Positions 13,752-25,814 of a stretch of 64,000 bases of DNA are shown one piece after another. This DNA is from Plasmodium malariae (lineage: Eukaryota > Apicomplexa > Aconoidasida > Haemosporida > Plasmodiidae). The notes under the pieces are model-generated. The model worked only from the letters and a program-made list of their open reading frames with translations, had not been told where the DNA came from and made no database searches. Position 1 is the stretch's first letter; the number at the start of each line of letters is the position of its first letter. The stretch lies in assembly GCF_900090045.1 (NCBI RefSeq), contig NC_041788.1, forward strand, positions 1,922,001-1,986,000. The letters are read 5' to 3'. The translations under genes and the position numbers were made by a program.

Positions 13752-15569
13752 ATGATAGATGCTTTATATATTTTTTTTATAAGTGGGCAGTTATTAATAC
13801 AGAGAAATTATAGAAATGTAACAAGAAAAAATGATTTAAGTTATTATATAAACAAATATATTAAAACAAAAAGATTTTTTGAACATCCTATAATAGAAAT
13901 AAATAACGTATTTTTTCTAAATGTGAGTATTAACGAAATTGTTATAACCGTTTCGACAAGAAGTAATTCAAATATATGTTTGATTTTTAATTTTATATAT
14001 AAATTTATAGAAATATTAAATTATTTTTTTAATAATGAAATATCAGGAATAAACATTGTCAATAATTTTGTTCTTATATATGAAATATGCGATGAAATAA
14101 TAGACTATGGATATCCACAAACGTTAGAAGTAAATATTTTAAAAAATAGTTTACTTAATAAAGTGAAATATTATAGTAGGACTTCGAAATATTTTCAGAA
14201 ATTATCAAGTGAACTTAGAAACGCAAATAGTTTAATTGAAGATATTGTACACGATACAAATATACAAAACCAGAATGAAACTCTACATATGAAATATTAC
14301 AATGCAAATAACAAAGATAGTTATAAAAAAAATAGTATAAAAAATACAAAGAGCTATGATTTAAATGAGAAAAATAAATTAAAATATATAGGTAAAGAAA
14401 CGTTAAATAGAATTAAAAACAAAATTATAAATAATAATAAACCCACAAATAATTTTAATTATATAACAGGTAATTGTACTTGGAGAAACAATAATATATA
14501 TTATAAAAAAAATGAAATATATATAGACATAGTGGAGATATTAAATGTAACAATAAATAGCAATAATTTGATGTATGCACACATAAATGGCAAAGTGACG
14601 TTAAAGTGTTTCTTGTCCGGTATGCCTATATGTGAGCTAAGTACAAATAATAAAATTAATTTGTTAACAAATAGTCATAATAGTAACTTTAACAGCAACA
14701 GTATGAACAACAAAAACGATAACACGAGTAGCGGTAAAAATATAATGAAAATTAAGTCAAATCAAACTAATAGTAGAAGAAAAAATGCGAATGATGAAAA
14801 AGAAAATGAGGATATTATTATTGATAATTGCATATTTCATCATTGTGTAACACTCTCTAAATATGAAAATAGTAAACTTATTACTTTTACACCACCTGAC
14901 GGTTCATTCGAATTAATGAGATATACAATTACTAAAAATATACAAATACCATTTCATATTGTTGCTATTTATAATCCTATACTTCAATATTCTAAATCAT
15001 TAGGTAGGAAATTTTCCTTGAAAATGTTAACAAATAATAACAAAAATATATATGGAGAATATAAAAATTCAAACAGATATGAATATGCTGTTACCATTAA
15101 ATCAAATTATAAAGGAAATATGCATGCTGCTGATGTTGTTATAAAAATACCGATTTATAAATTCTCAGAAAATGTACAAGTTAAATATAAATCAATTGGA
15201 AAAACTGAATTTAATAATATTGAAAGTATTGTCACTTGGAGAATTAAAAAATTTTCTAGTTCTAGTGAGCATCATATCAAAATACACTTAACGTTAGAAA
15301 ATCAAAACCAAATATACTCAAATATGAATAATACGCAAAAAGTAGATGACCTTTCCAAAGTAGTATTACAAGTACATAAAGTTAAAAATATGAATACTGT
15401 GAAATTTTTAAATACGTACAAATTACCAATAACACTAAGTTTTAAAATTCCTATGTTTACCTCCAGTGGTATGTATATAAGGTATTTAAAGGTTTTTGAA
15501 AAATCGAATTATAAAATAATTAAGTGGATAAAATATTTAACGGAGTCGGGTATATATCAATATAAATGA
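13752..15569 (+). CDS. AP2-mu: AP-2 complex subunit mu
   Basis: Medium chain of the AP-2 adaptor, which selects cargo bearing Tyr-based signals at the plasma membrane. In P. falciparum AP2-mu lies in the K13 compartment at cytostome-type uptake sites. A single exon gives 605 residues. The start MIDALYIFFISGQLLIQRNYR matches the usual mu N-terminus, so no upstream exon is needed. The longin-like domain covers about residues 1-140, followed by a variable linker. The mu-homology domain begins near 243 with CTWR and YYKKNEIYIDIVEI and contains LSGMPICEL near 289-297. It is interrupted by an Asn/Ser/Lys insert (about 305-355) and ends with YLKVFE and KWIKYLTESGIYQYK. The C-terminal Trp and strand needed for signal binding are present. 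AP-1, AP-3 or AP-4 mu are alternatives; synteny and the terminal motif favour AP-2. Confidence 0.93.
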   Translation: MIDALYIFFISGQLLIQRNYRNVTRKNDLSYYINKYIKTKRFFEHPIIEINNVFFLNVSINEIVITVSTRSNSNICLIFNFIYKFIEILNYFFNNEISGINIVNNFVLIYEICDEIIDYGYPQTLEVNILKNSLLNKVKYYSRTSKYFQKLSSELRNANSLIEDIVHDTNIQNQNETLHMKYYNANNKDSYKKNSIKNTKSYDLNEKNKLKYIGKETLNRIKNKIINNNKPTNNFNYITGNCTWRNNNIYYKKNEIYIDIVEILNVTINSNNLMYAHINGKVTLKCFLSGMPICELSTNNKINLLTNSHNSNFNSNSMNNKNDNTSSGKNIMKIKSNQTNSRRKNANDEKENEDIIIDNCIFHHCVTLSKYENSKLITFTPPDGSFELMRYTITKNIQIPFHIVAIYNPILQYSKSLGRKFSLKMLTNNNKNIYGEYKNSNRYEYAVTIKSNYKGNMHAADVVIKIPIYKFSENVQVKYKSIGKTEFNNIESIVTWRIKKFSSSSEHHIKIHLTLENQNQIYSNMNNTQKVDDLSKVVLQVHKVKNMNTVKFLNTYKLPITLSFKIPMFTSSGMYIRYLKVFEKSNYKIIKWIKYLTESGIYQYK

Positions 15570-16744
15570 AACGCATTTGTAAACCTACATCCCCATTTTA
15601 ATAATATGCATATATATATATATGTATTTTTATCGTTTGTTTGTACATGTGAGAGCGTGCCACCATTATTAGAACGCTCCTCTTTTTGCCTTTCCGCCTT
15701 CGTGGTTAGCAAGTTGCACCTATGTAAATATACATATATATGTAAAATACATATGTATTATATACATGTTTGTGTAATCTTGCATTCCTGTAAACATGTG
15801 TATGTGCTTATATTTATAAATGTGAGCAAATTCTTAAATTTATAAATTAGCTTACATAACTACTTATGATGATATACATTGCAATTTTTTTTTTTTTTTT
15901 TTTCTTTTTATTGTAACCCAGAGTTATGTGTACCCATGCGTACATATACATATGCCTAAATATTTATATATATATATATATATATATATTTGTATTTAAA
16001 CTTATGTACATATGTTTGTATACATGCATAAAATTACCGTTTTAAAATTTTTCATTTTAAAAAACATTATTGTGCTTTTAAAGCAATTTTTTTTTTATTG
16101 CGTATTTGTATTTGTGCCTTTCACTTTAATTTTTATTTCATGCCCAATGTGAACGCAATTATATGATTAACACATATTATTGTATACCCATTGCTAATTT
16201 CTCCTTAATCTTTTTTACATATATTTATGCAACTTAAGTATGCATGAAAATATTCCAATGAACTGTTTTTTTTTTTTTTTTTTCATTATCCTATAATGTT
16301 AATAGATATGTTGCTTAAATCTTTTCTTTTATTTTTACAAGAAATTTTTACAGTTTTTACTAGTAATATGTTTATCAAGCTATTGTTATATTTTATATAA
16401 TATATTAATAAAAATAAATATTTTGACTAACATATTTATAGCATTTGTTTTTAATAAGGTTTAAGATGATTTTTTTTTTTAAATTATATCTTATATAAAA
16501 AAAATTAACATGTATTTTAAATAAAAAATTAACCAAAAAAAAAAAATATATAATATGCTATAAACTTTAAGAATAAAAACGATAATTTTGTAATATAAGG
16601 AAATCTTTTTATTTTTTTATCTTTTTTTTTTTTTTCATTATTAGAGTATTTTTTTTTATTATCATATTATTTCGTGTATAGACAGATGGCAGGTATTACA
16701 AATAACTAAAACAGCATAGGTTTAAAATGAAAAGAAATGTAAGC

Positions 16745-16781
<37 letters not shown>

Positions 16782-16845
16782 TATTACGTATGTATACATA
16801 TACAATGTATGTAACCTTGTATTATTTTGATGAAAACCTATAATT
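15570..16845. other. Convergent intergenic region, AP-2 mu / transporter
   Basis: No gene is supported. An open frame at 15606-15845 includes a patch of raised G+C (about 15640-15725) with a GAGCGT/ACGCTC hairpin (arms 15653-15658 and 15674-15679). The rest is poly(T) and (AT)n. Probably overlapping 3' untranslated regions. Confidence 0.5.
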
Positions 16846-17233
16846 TTATTTGGACGCATAGCCATATAGGATGGTACCAATCATGGATATGGCTATGCCA
16901 ATAGATGAGCTAAAATTAACATTTTCTCCAAAAAATATCTGAAAAGGTTAGAGTACATATATACAAAATAAGTATATATATATATATATATGTATATAAA
17001 GATATGTAATTGGAATACACTGTGTAATGCACTACACTAGCAACAAAAAGTAATAAATAAATATATATATTGCACGTATATGCTCAAGTACATCCGTGTG
17101 TTCATATACTTATTATGTATTATATACCGATCCAATAATCAAAATTATTGCTTCTCTTCCAATAAAGACTATACTCAGTGTTACTGATGAAGTGCAAGCT
17201 AAAAACAAATGAGAATAAGAATGGGTATAAATA

Positions 17234-17317
<84 letters not shown>

Positions 17318-18862
17318 AAGTTTACATATATCCAAACAAAGTAAAAATGTTCTAATTGAACTATTCCACTTTTTCAACGTATGTTCAGAAAATATATTTT
17401 TATCTTTTTTTAAATTATTTACATATCAAGGAGAATTCAGCTAAAATTAAAAATATACTAGTTAATGCACCAACAGATACCAGGAACAGTGATGTAAAAA
17501 TCTGCTCAATAGTTAAAAGATTACTGTTGTAATCTAATTAGAAAAAGGGATAATACTGAAATTTAATATGATGCATATTGTATATATATATATTAATACA
17601 TTATATGTAAAACTGTTGAAATTTTTTTTATTAAATAAAATGATCGAAATTTCCTTTTTCCTTTTGCTTCACCCTTAATAATGCAGGTTAAATCAATGAG
17701 AAGTGTGGGGATTACTGCATAAAATTAAGAATAAAAAAATTATATGTTCAGTTGAATATATATATTAGAAAAAGACACGAGGTGAAATTTTTGTGATATG
17801 CACCAGAATATATATGTACATATATATATATATACTTATTTATAAATATATATATACATTCTTACTTATAATAAACAATGCTACTTGATAGATGTGCAAA
17901 AGAATTATATGTGGCTTCATTGTTGTAGATCTTAAAAGAACGTTTGTAAAGACCCACTTAAAAGATGATGCGATAACAGATATTACCAACAAGAAAATTC
18001 TAAAATAATAAAATTTAACATAAGAGCATTTATTAAAATAAAATCATAAAAAAGTAATAAATTCTGCATATCTTATTGTATTTTTTCACTTTTTTATTCT
18101 TTCATTTTTGCAGTTTTCCATTTTTATCTTTTTCTTTTACCCAAATAAACTATCTATTTTTAATGTAGTAATGCTCATAATAACGCCCAATAATATTGTT
18201 AGCTGAACAAAAAACGATATAAAAAAGGTGTTTTAAATTATAAAAAACTATTCTATTTATATATAAAGTAAACAAATATGTATATATAATTTATTTTACT
18301 AACAATTGAACACAATAGTGAGCATTTGAACTCCTTTAAACCTAAATAAATTTGGTAAAATTAAAAAAAAAAAAAAATTAAAATAATATGACAACTATTT
18401 TTTTTCTCAAAATAAATTGCTGAATTTTTCTATAAATAAACGAACCAAATTTAATTGATAAGAAATATATTAATATTAGGGAACTCGATTTAATGACAGA
18501 AATGACTGGAATTTCTAAGTAAGAATAGGCGCTATTTCCTGTTACAACACTCAGTCCTGATAACGCAGATACTGAAAAAATAAAACATGCCATATATTGT
18601 TGACAATAAAAATAACAATAAAAAAAAAAAAGTAACAACAAGGCAATGGTAATACAACAATATATTTTAACATGAGTAATGCAAAAAAATATTTATGATA
18701 CTTACTCGAAATGATATATTTTATATACTCCTTCCGCGTTAAATTTGTTGTACTTTTCACTTTCAAAAAGAAAATTACCTAAATAAAATTAGTTCATACA
18801 AAAATTTATTTTTAGGGGGAACCATATCAACGAGGAGAGGCGTAATATGGGTATATGTATCC

Positions 18863-18923
<61 letters not shown>

Positions 18924-19777
18924 ACGAAAATAAAAATGGTTTTCCACTAATTTTGATATCACACAAGTACATGCGTTCTTTTTTGCGCTTAATCATACAA
19001 ACAGGCATATACATAATACACGTATACATCCTTAAATGCATGCATATAAATTTTGGTCTGATTTTTTCCTACTATTCTTAAGATAAGATACATAACAAGA
19101 AATTCGAATAGGGTTACAATTTGAGTATAATTAAATTTTTTCACAAAAATAATATATTTTGTTATAGATGTACTAAACGTACCGAATGAAAAAATTGAAG
19201 AAACAAGTATGATAAATTTTATTACATTTACAAATACATCCTTTTTTATAATAAAATCTTTTCGTTTTGATGGAACAGAATCATTCACTCCATTATCTTC
19301 TTTTATATCTTTCATGTCATATATTTTATATTCTTTAATATCATTTTTCATTGAATTTTCATAATTCGTATCTTGATCTAAATTATGTTCAGGTAATATT
19401 TTGTATTTCTTTTTATAAATCTTTAGTTGTTTCTTCAGATAACTCCCTCTTTTTTTCTTTGCTTTTTTTTTCCTATTTTCTGATAAATAACTTGATCTTA
19501 TCGAACTTAAATCTACGAAACTGTCCACACCCCTGTTATTACTACTATTATAAGATTCTACATCAAATAAATAATATTCTATAGTATTCCCATTTTTTTT
19601 AGTCTTTTTTTCGTTGTCATCATTTATATTTTCTTCTATATCATTTATGTTTATATCATTTATATTTATACCATTAACAGTTGAACTCTCTGCAGTAATA
19701 TCATCTTTTTTTTTTTCTTCATTTTTTTTGATATTCTGTTTAAGATCATTCATCATAACTAAGATTTTTGTGTGCAA
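16846..19777 (-). CDS. Triose/hexose-phosphate translocator family transporter, 10 exons
   Basis: A drug/metabolite-superfamily antiporter of the phosphate translocator/SLC35 type; substrate and membrane are unknown. Exons read: 19777-19028, 18778-18706, 18571-18446, 18341-18304, 18202-18141, 17999-17866, 17714-17673, 17533-17423, 17198-17128, 16938-16846. All phases agree and give 499 residues. The first 190 or so residues are hydrophilic and Lys/Asp/Asn-rich, with no obvious signal or apicoplast transit peptide. About ten membrane segments follow. Family marks include SYLEIPVISVIKSSSLILIY (the KSS helix), an LLGVI motif, KWVFTNVLLR with a downstream HIYQ helix, LILAEFSLI, CTSSVTLSIVFIGREA, and the last helix IGTILYGYASK. 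The Met at 19777 is taken as start; Met codons at 19756 and 19753 are alternatives. The long tail and missing leader set it apart from the two characterised apicoplast translocators. An SLC35 nucleotide-sugar carrier is the main alternative. Confidence 0.85.
17231..17311. repeat. (AAAT)n/(AT)n microsatellite in transporter intron 8
   Basis: About eleven AAAT units are followed by about sixteen AT units, lying between the ninth and eighth exons of the minus-strand transporter (intron 17199-17422). A simple polymorphic microsatellite. Confidence 0.85.
18867..18921. repeat. (AT)23 then (TG)n microsatellite
   Basis: A pure AT run from 18867 to 18912 followed by TG repeats, in the first intron of the transporter gene. 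Similar AT runs occur at about 3738-3764, 45732-45766, 56255-56295 and 56913-56952. Confidence 0.9.
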
Positions 19778-21785
19778 TCGTTCCTAAGTAATGATACAAA
19801 TGTACAAATTGCACAAGAGGTACAAATTGTTCAATATATACATAAATTAATAAATAAATATATTTCATGGAAGAACTTATAAATTTTTTAGCAAATATTT
19901 ATTAATATTAAAAAGTGTGGTATGCAATAAGTTAAAGGAACTATTTACATACATAAATACTTATACATACGAATATTTGTATAGGTTTATATATACATTA
20001 ATACATACATTAATGCATACATTTATACTTACATATATATAAATATGTATTTATATATATATTACGAGTTAATACATTCATTAAAAAATTTAATAGATCA
20101 AAAAAAATCCACTTAAACGTTAACATAAAAAGGATAAGAAGAGAAAAATGGAATATTTTAAAAATATACTATATAAATACCATTTTTTTATTATATTAAA
20201 AAATCACCACACAAGATATACTCATATACGTAAGCAATTTTATAAGATGTATATTCAAGTTAAACTCTACCATTAAAGTAGGAACTAAAAAATAGAGATA
20301 ATAAAAAGAAGCAAAAAGGGAAAAAAGAATAGAAAAATAGGAAAAAAGAAAAAATGGAAAAGAGGAAAAAAGAAAAAAAGGAAAAAAGAAAAAAAGAAAA
20401 AATGAAAAAATGAAAAAAAGAAAGAAAGAAAGAAAGAAAGAAAAAGAAAAGGACGTATGAAATCTGAAATAGGTTATTAGTAAATAAAAAAAATTGTTCT
20501 TAATAAAAATAATATAATACATGAAACTTGTTTTCTTCTATTTATTTTAAAAATATATTAAATATGACTTCCCCTTTTTATATGAAAAAATTATATATAA
20601 TAAAACAACTCATAATATATATAATTAAAAAAAAAGAGGCATTATAATTGAAGCTAAGAAATCATTCATTATTTCTTAACTCACGTAGTGTTTTTTTATT
20701 TTACTTTTTTTAGGAAAAAAAATACGTATGCTTTTGTGATTGTATGTATGTATGTGTTATATTACAAGTATTCGAAAAAGGGTTTATACAATATTATAAC
20801 ATGTCCAATAAAATAAAATTATTACATATATAAATTTATATTTATATATACATTTATATTTATTTATTTATTTATGACATTTAATGTGCAAAGTGTATTT
20901 TCTTTCCTTTTAAAATAATATTTGAAAAAGACTAAATGAGTGGTGGAAAAAATGAACGAAAAACAAAGTCGGAATTACATAATAATTATTAAAATTAAAG
21001 AGGCATTTTTCTCAACATAATTATTTTTCATTGAATTATATAATATAATTCTACTCTAAAAAATGATAGAAAAAGATGAAATAAGAAGGGAAAAATAAAA
21101 ACAAAAAAAAAATAAAAGTTAGCTTTAAAAGTATTAATTGTAAATTTTGGCCTTAATTTTGAAAATGAATTGGCCTTGTGGCCTTTTAATCTTGATAATT
21201 TATATTTTCTTAAGTGTTCAAAAATTAAAATGTAGAAGTGTCACTATTTCATAGGGTATAAGTATAGGGATATGTACTGCTAATGTTTAAAAAATAAACT
21301 TTAATTATGATGATAAATATGCACGTAATATGTATAACTTGTATTATATACATATAAAAAAGTTAATATTTAGAATGTTCTATATAATGTAAAAAAAAAT
21401 TAGTATGTAATTTAAACGTTAATTACATAACATTATAACGACGGTAAAAAAAAAATTAAATTAATGTATATATATATGATGGAACCATAAAATTATAAAG
21501 ATTTCATTTTCATTAATTTTTTAATATATAGAGCGGACCATACTGTGTTCATTAAGGCATATGCTCATTATTTATATATATTGATATATATTTTCATATA
21601 TATATAAAAGAAATTTTGACAAATTAATATATACAAACAAAAAAAAAAAAAAAAAAAAAAAATTAAAAATGTGTATTGTGTTTTTGTGTAAGTGCAATTT
21701 ATTTGATTATAAACTCCATCCACATGTACACTAAAATAAATTAACGGAAAAAAAAATAATAAATTAGGTTAATAAAATCTGGGCG
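19778..21785. other. 2.0-kb intergenic region, dynamin-like 3' end / transporter promoter
   Basis: Both neighbours are on the minus strand, so this holds the 3' untranslated region of the dynamin-like gene and the transporter promoter. No gene is seen. Notable contents are a purine-rich strand at 20290-20455 and three TGGCCTT words at about 21147-21188. Confidence 0.5.
20290..20455 (+). repeat. Polypurine tract with GAAAAAA/GAAA units
   Basis: About 165 bases of nearly uninterrupted A and G on the plus strand: irregular GAAAAAA and GGAAAAAA words ending in five or six GAAA units. Mirror-symmetric purine tracts can form triplex DNA. It creates a spurious Phe-rich open frame on the minus strand. 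Confidence 0.8.
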
Positions 21786-24700
21786 CTAGTCCTCATATGA
21801 ATCTACAAATAAAAAAGTTTACGAATTATATATATATAAATATATGAATATCAATGTATATATGCACATATATCAATATATATTTATACATATATATATA
21901 TATATATATGCACAAAGGAGGAACATATTTAAAGTTAAAATTTAAGTATATATAAACTTTCTTTTTTCTTTTTTTTATTAACCTAATCTATGCCAGTTTT
22001 TTTTATTTTCTTGGCCAAAATCTAACTTGGTCACAAAATCTAATGTACTCTCCTTTGATAACTGAAAATGAAAAATGGGGAAAAAAATTTTAGTAAAATA
22101 AAACATACATTTTTATATCATTTCACATTATGCTAAAAGGAATAAGACATAAACAACACATATAATGAAGAAAAAAGAACTGAATAATATATTATAAAAG
22201 TTTAGGGTACTATAAATATAAGCAACCTTATGTAATAATTGCTGTTTTTAATTTTTATTACGTTATTTTTTAGCATCTTAATCGAATTTGAAACAATGGT
22301 AATGTATTGATTTAGCCTCTTCTGATTTTCAAGTTTCCTTAAAATGTTGTCTCTGTTATCAATGATGTTGTAATGCGACATCAGCTCCTTGTCGTCTATT
22401 GGTACTAGGACACCTAAAATGAAGATGAACACATAAAAGTTCTGTAAATGTGGACACACATGACGAGGTGAATATATGTGTATACATGTACCAGTGTATA
22501 TACACATGTATATATATATATATATTTAAACAAATGTGTTCACATAATTGGACAGCGAAGCGTTTGGTCAATGGATAATGATATTATCATGTTTGGGAAA
22601 AACACCCCGTATAATATTGGCAAAAATTCCGCCAAAATATTCCCAATTTTTTCTAATAGTTGCCAGTTTTTATGAAAGCGAGCTTACCGTTTACCTCCCT
22701 ATTGAGCAGTTTACTTTGAATGTACTTTTCCAAAGTGCTCTCGCAGTCAATTGAGTAATCCAGAACATTTGCTAGATGCTTATTTTTTGGCAGAATATTA
22801 TTTAGGAAGTGGGCATAAATTTTGGTTGCAAAGGGAACGGAGATTAACATTTTTATGGCCCAGAACTGTAGCTTAACTTCTTCCTGAATTAATTCCTTTG
22901 ATTTAGACTTTTTATTAATTTTAACATCAGTTAATGATAATTGATGATTTCTATATGCTAGGTTTTGTTTAACATTTTTTGTAATTATAGACATGGTTGG
23001 TTTAACACCACTAGGTGTAAGAAAATTATCTTCAAATAATTTACATCCATCAAATATTTCCTCTATAATTTCAAAATGAACTGCATATGTTTGCTCAAAC
23101 ACTATATCTTTCATTTCGCTAGCACAACTAATTGCTCTTTCTTTACAAAAATTATGCAATGCTTGATTTAATTCGTCTAGAAATTTCGGATTTGTACTTA
23201 ATAAATAAATATTTTCATCAATATAATTATTCTTAATTTTTCGGTTAATTTCTCCTAAACCTGCTTTGAATACTCTTTTCAATGCTACAGCAGCACTGCA
23301 ACTAGCCAATTTTGTTAAATGTAAAATATTTCCACTTATATTTGCTTGAAGTAAATCAACTACCAGAGGCTTCCAATCACTTTGATCAACAATATTATGA
23401 ATACTCCTCATCATTTGTAATAATACTTCATTCGAAAAATCCTTTTCAGGCTCAATCTTTGCTATATTGTACTTAAGCCATTTACAAATATAGGTAATTG
23501 CAAGCTGATTAAGAATTTTTAAATCTGTATGTGGTCCTGCTATTCTTTTAAGTAAATCTTCGTCATTGTCTTTCATTTCTTCATTTTCTTCACTTTCTTT
23601 ATTTTCATCATTGTGATAATCCATATATAAATCATTAATTTTTATAGATATTACTTCATCATTTTTTGATAAATTTCTTATAAGAACATCTTTAACTTTG
23701 CTATTATTATTGAACACTTTAATAATTTCTGCTTTATCAAAACCTACCCATCCATCATCTCTTACCATTTTATACCAAACTTGTAATCCGTTTAAAAAGG
23801 ATGGACCAGTATTTAAAGTTTCCACAGCTTTTATAACTGTTAATCTATCTTTTTCAACTGATTTAATTTGTACTTGTTCTTCAGTATTACTATTTCTAAA
23901 GAAAAAGCTAACTAGAATATTTTTACTTTTTGTATCAGCTGGAGTATTTTGAACTACACCAAACATACTACTTTCTTCCTTTGCTAATATAAACCGTACT
24001 GTTTGTCCCTCTACTAAAACTGGCTTATCATAAAAATTCTTCTTTTCTATATTATCTAAATTATCATACGTATCAGTTCTTTTATTATTATTATTATGAT
24101 TATTAACATTATTCCTATCATCCATACTAATATTTGAATTATTTAATCCATCATTAATATTATAGTTAAATTCAGAGGACATGGATTTATTTAATTCATT
24201 TTCATTAGAATACCTATTTAAATATTCATTTAAATAATTTAAAAAATTTTCATCATATAATCCTTGCTTTTCAAATAATTCCATAGCCAAGTCATTTCCA
24301 TCTTTTAAATTTTCCATCAAAGTTCCACCATATTTTTTTAAAAAATCTTCACCATTTTTTGGTAGGTTTAAAATAGGATAATTTCCTGTTAATAAATTAG
24401 ATATTATATTAACCAATTCACGTATATAAAGTTTCACTTGTTCTCTTATACTTAATATATTACCTTTATTATATAATTCTTCTAATTTTTTATTATAAAA
24501 ATCCATTTTGGCCTTTTTTTTTTCTAATTTCACTTCTACTTTTCGTAACTGTTGTATTAATATATTCATAAATTTACTATTTACTTCTTGCTTGAATTTT
24601 TCCACATCAAAACAATCTATTAGTTCTTTTTTAATTGAATCACTACAATCGTTTTCAAACTTATTTAATAATAAATCTAACACATTTTTTCTTCCATTTA

Positions 24701-25814
24701 AAATTTTCGAATACATTGAAATTCTATTTGTTAAAAAATCATTTTTTTCCTTCTGTTCAATGGGTATAGAAAACAATTCTAGTAAATAAAGTGATAAAAT
24801 GTTATCGTTATTATCCATAATTCCTCTTTTTTTTACCCTATCATACAGTTCTGTTAATGTTTTAATTGTGCTTAATTCATTATTCAAAAATTCTAATGCT
24901 CTCGTTCCTACGACTATGCACTGTTTAGTTTGCAGTCCAAGGCCTATAATACGGGGAAATTAACGCGCAAGAATGAGTACATATGTAAGCAGGGGGTATA
25001 CACATGTATGAATGTATATATATTTGTATATATGTATGTGCATGCGTATGATGATACAAAAACCTACTATCACACGAAAAATGGTTCACAAGAACATACT
25101 AACACACATGTACGGTAATAATATAGTACATGCAGACACACTAACATTCACCCACACAGAATAATTACCTAAAGGTTTCGGTTTCATGATGAACTCTCTT
25201 AAATGGTAGGGCCAATTGGCTGGATCATCAGATGCTTTTTTTACTAAAATATAAATATCGTTTGGAAAATTTTGAACATAATTACGAACAATTTTTCTTG
25301 TTAATTCTGACCCAGCCTTTGAATCATCTTTTATCCCTGGTAAGTCTACAAAAGTAGCATAAATACCACCTGGTATAGATATTTCTACTTCTAATTCTTT
25401 TGATATAATAGACTCGTTTAGATTAAGCATGATAGCTTTCATTTTCTCATGCAAATCATCAATATTTACTTTCTTTTTATTTAAATAGCATTCTATTTTA
25501 TTTGTATCACTAGGTTTTAGTATAATAACTATTGGTTGCTTTGTTCCTGTATCCGAACTCGTATACCCCATCGGTCCACCCATAATAAAGTCTAAAAGTG
25601 TCGTCTTACCCATAGACTGTTGACCGAACACTACTAAACGAGGTAATTCATTATGTATATTACATATTTTAAATATCTGTAAAGCATATAAATATAACGC
25701 ATTTGCGTTTGTTGTATCTTTCATTTTGTCATAAAAGACTTCAACTAACTCCAATTTTTCTCGACTTATTGAATTCAAGTCGAATATCTTATCGCCCCCA
25801 TTGCCATATTCCAT
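21786..25814 (-). CDS. Dynamin-like GTPase, DrpC type, 5 exons
   Basis: Large self-assembling GTPase involved in membrane scission or division. Exons: 25814-25169, 24943-22688, 22413-22262, 22061-21983, 21802-21786; all phases agree, 1,049 residues. The G domain has P-loop GQQSMGKT (64-71), switch TGTKQPI (about 89-95) and DLPG (157-160). The usual G4 TKxD is not recognisable: the equivalent region reads ILVKKASDDPANW, then KPKPLG joins across intron 1 to LGLQTKQCIVVGTRALEF. The middle carries an Asn-rich insert and no pleckstrin-homology or transmembrane segment. The C-terminal exons give a GED-like helix (RDNILRKLENQKRLNQYI) ending RLDSYED. This layout fits the divergent third Plasmodium dynamin, related to Toxoplasma DrpC, rather than DrpA/DYN2 (organelle division) or DrpB/DYN1 (secretory organelles). 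DrpC has been linked to endocytic/K13-type structures in Toxoplasma, which suits its position near AP-2 mu. Confidence 0.9.

Noticed and set aside
22359..22754. Overlapping short open frames on both strands near 22.5 kb
   Set aside because: Explained by the third dynamin-like exon, its flanking intron and antisense of exon 2.
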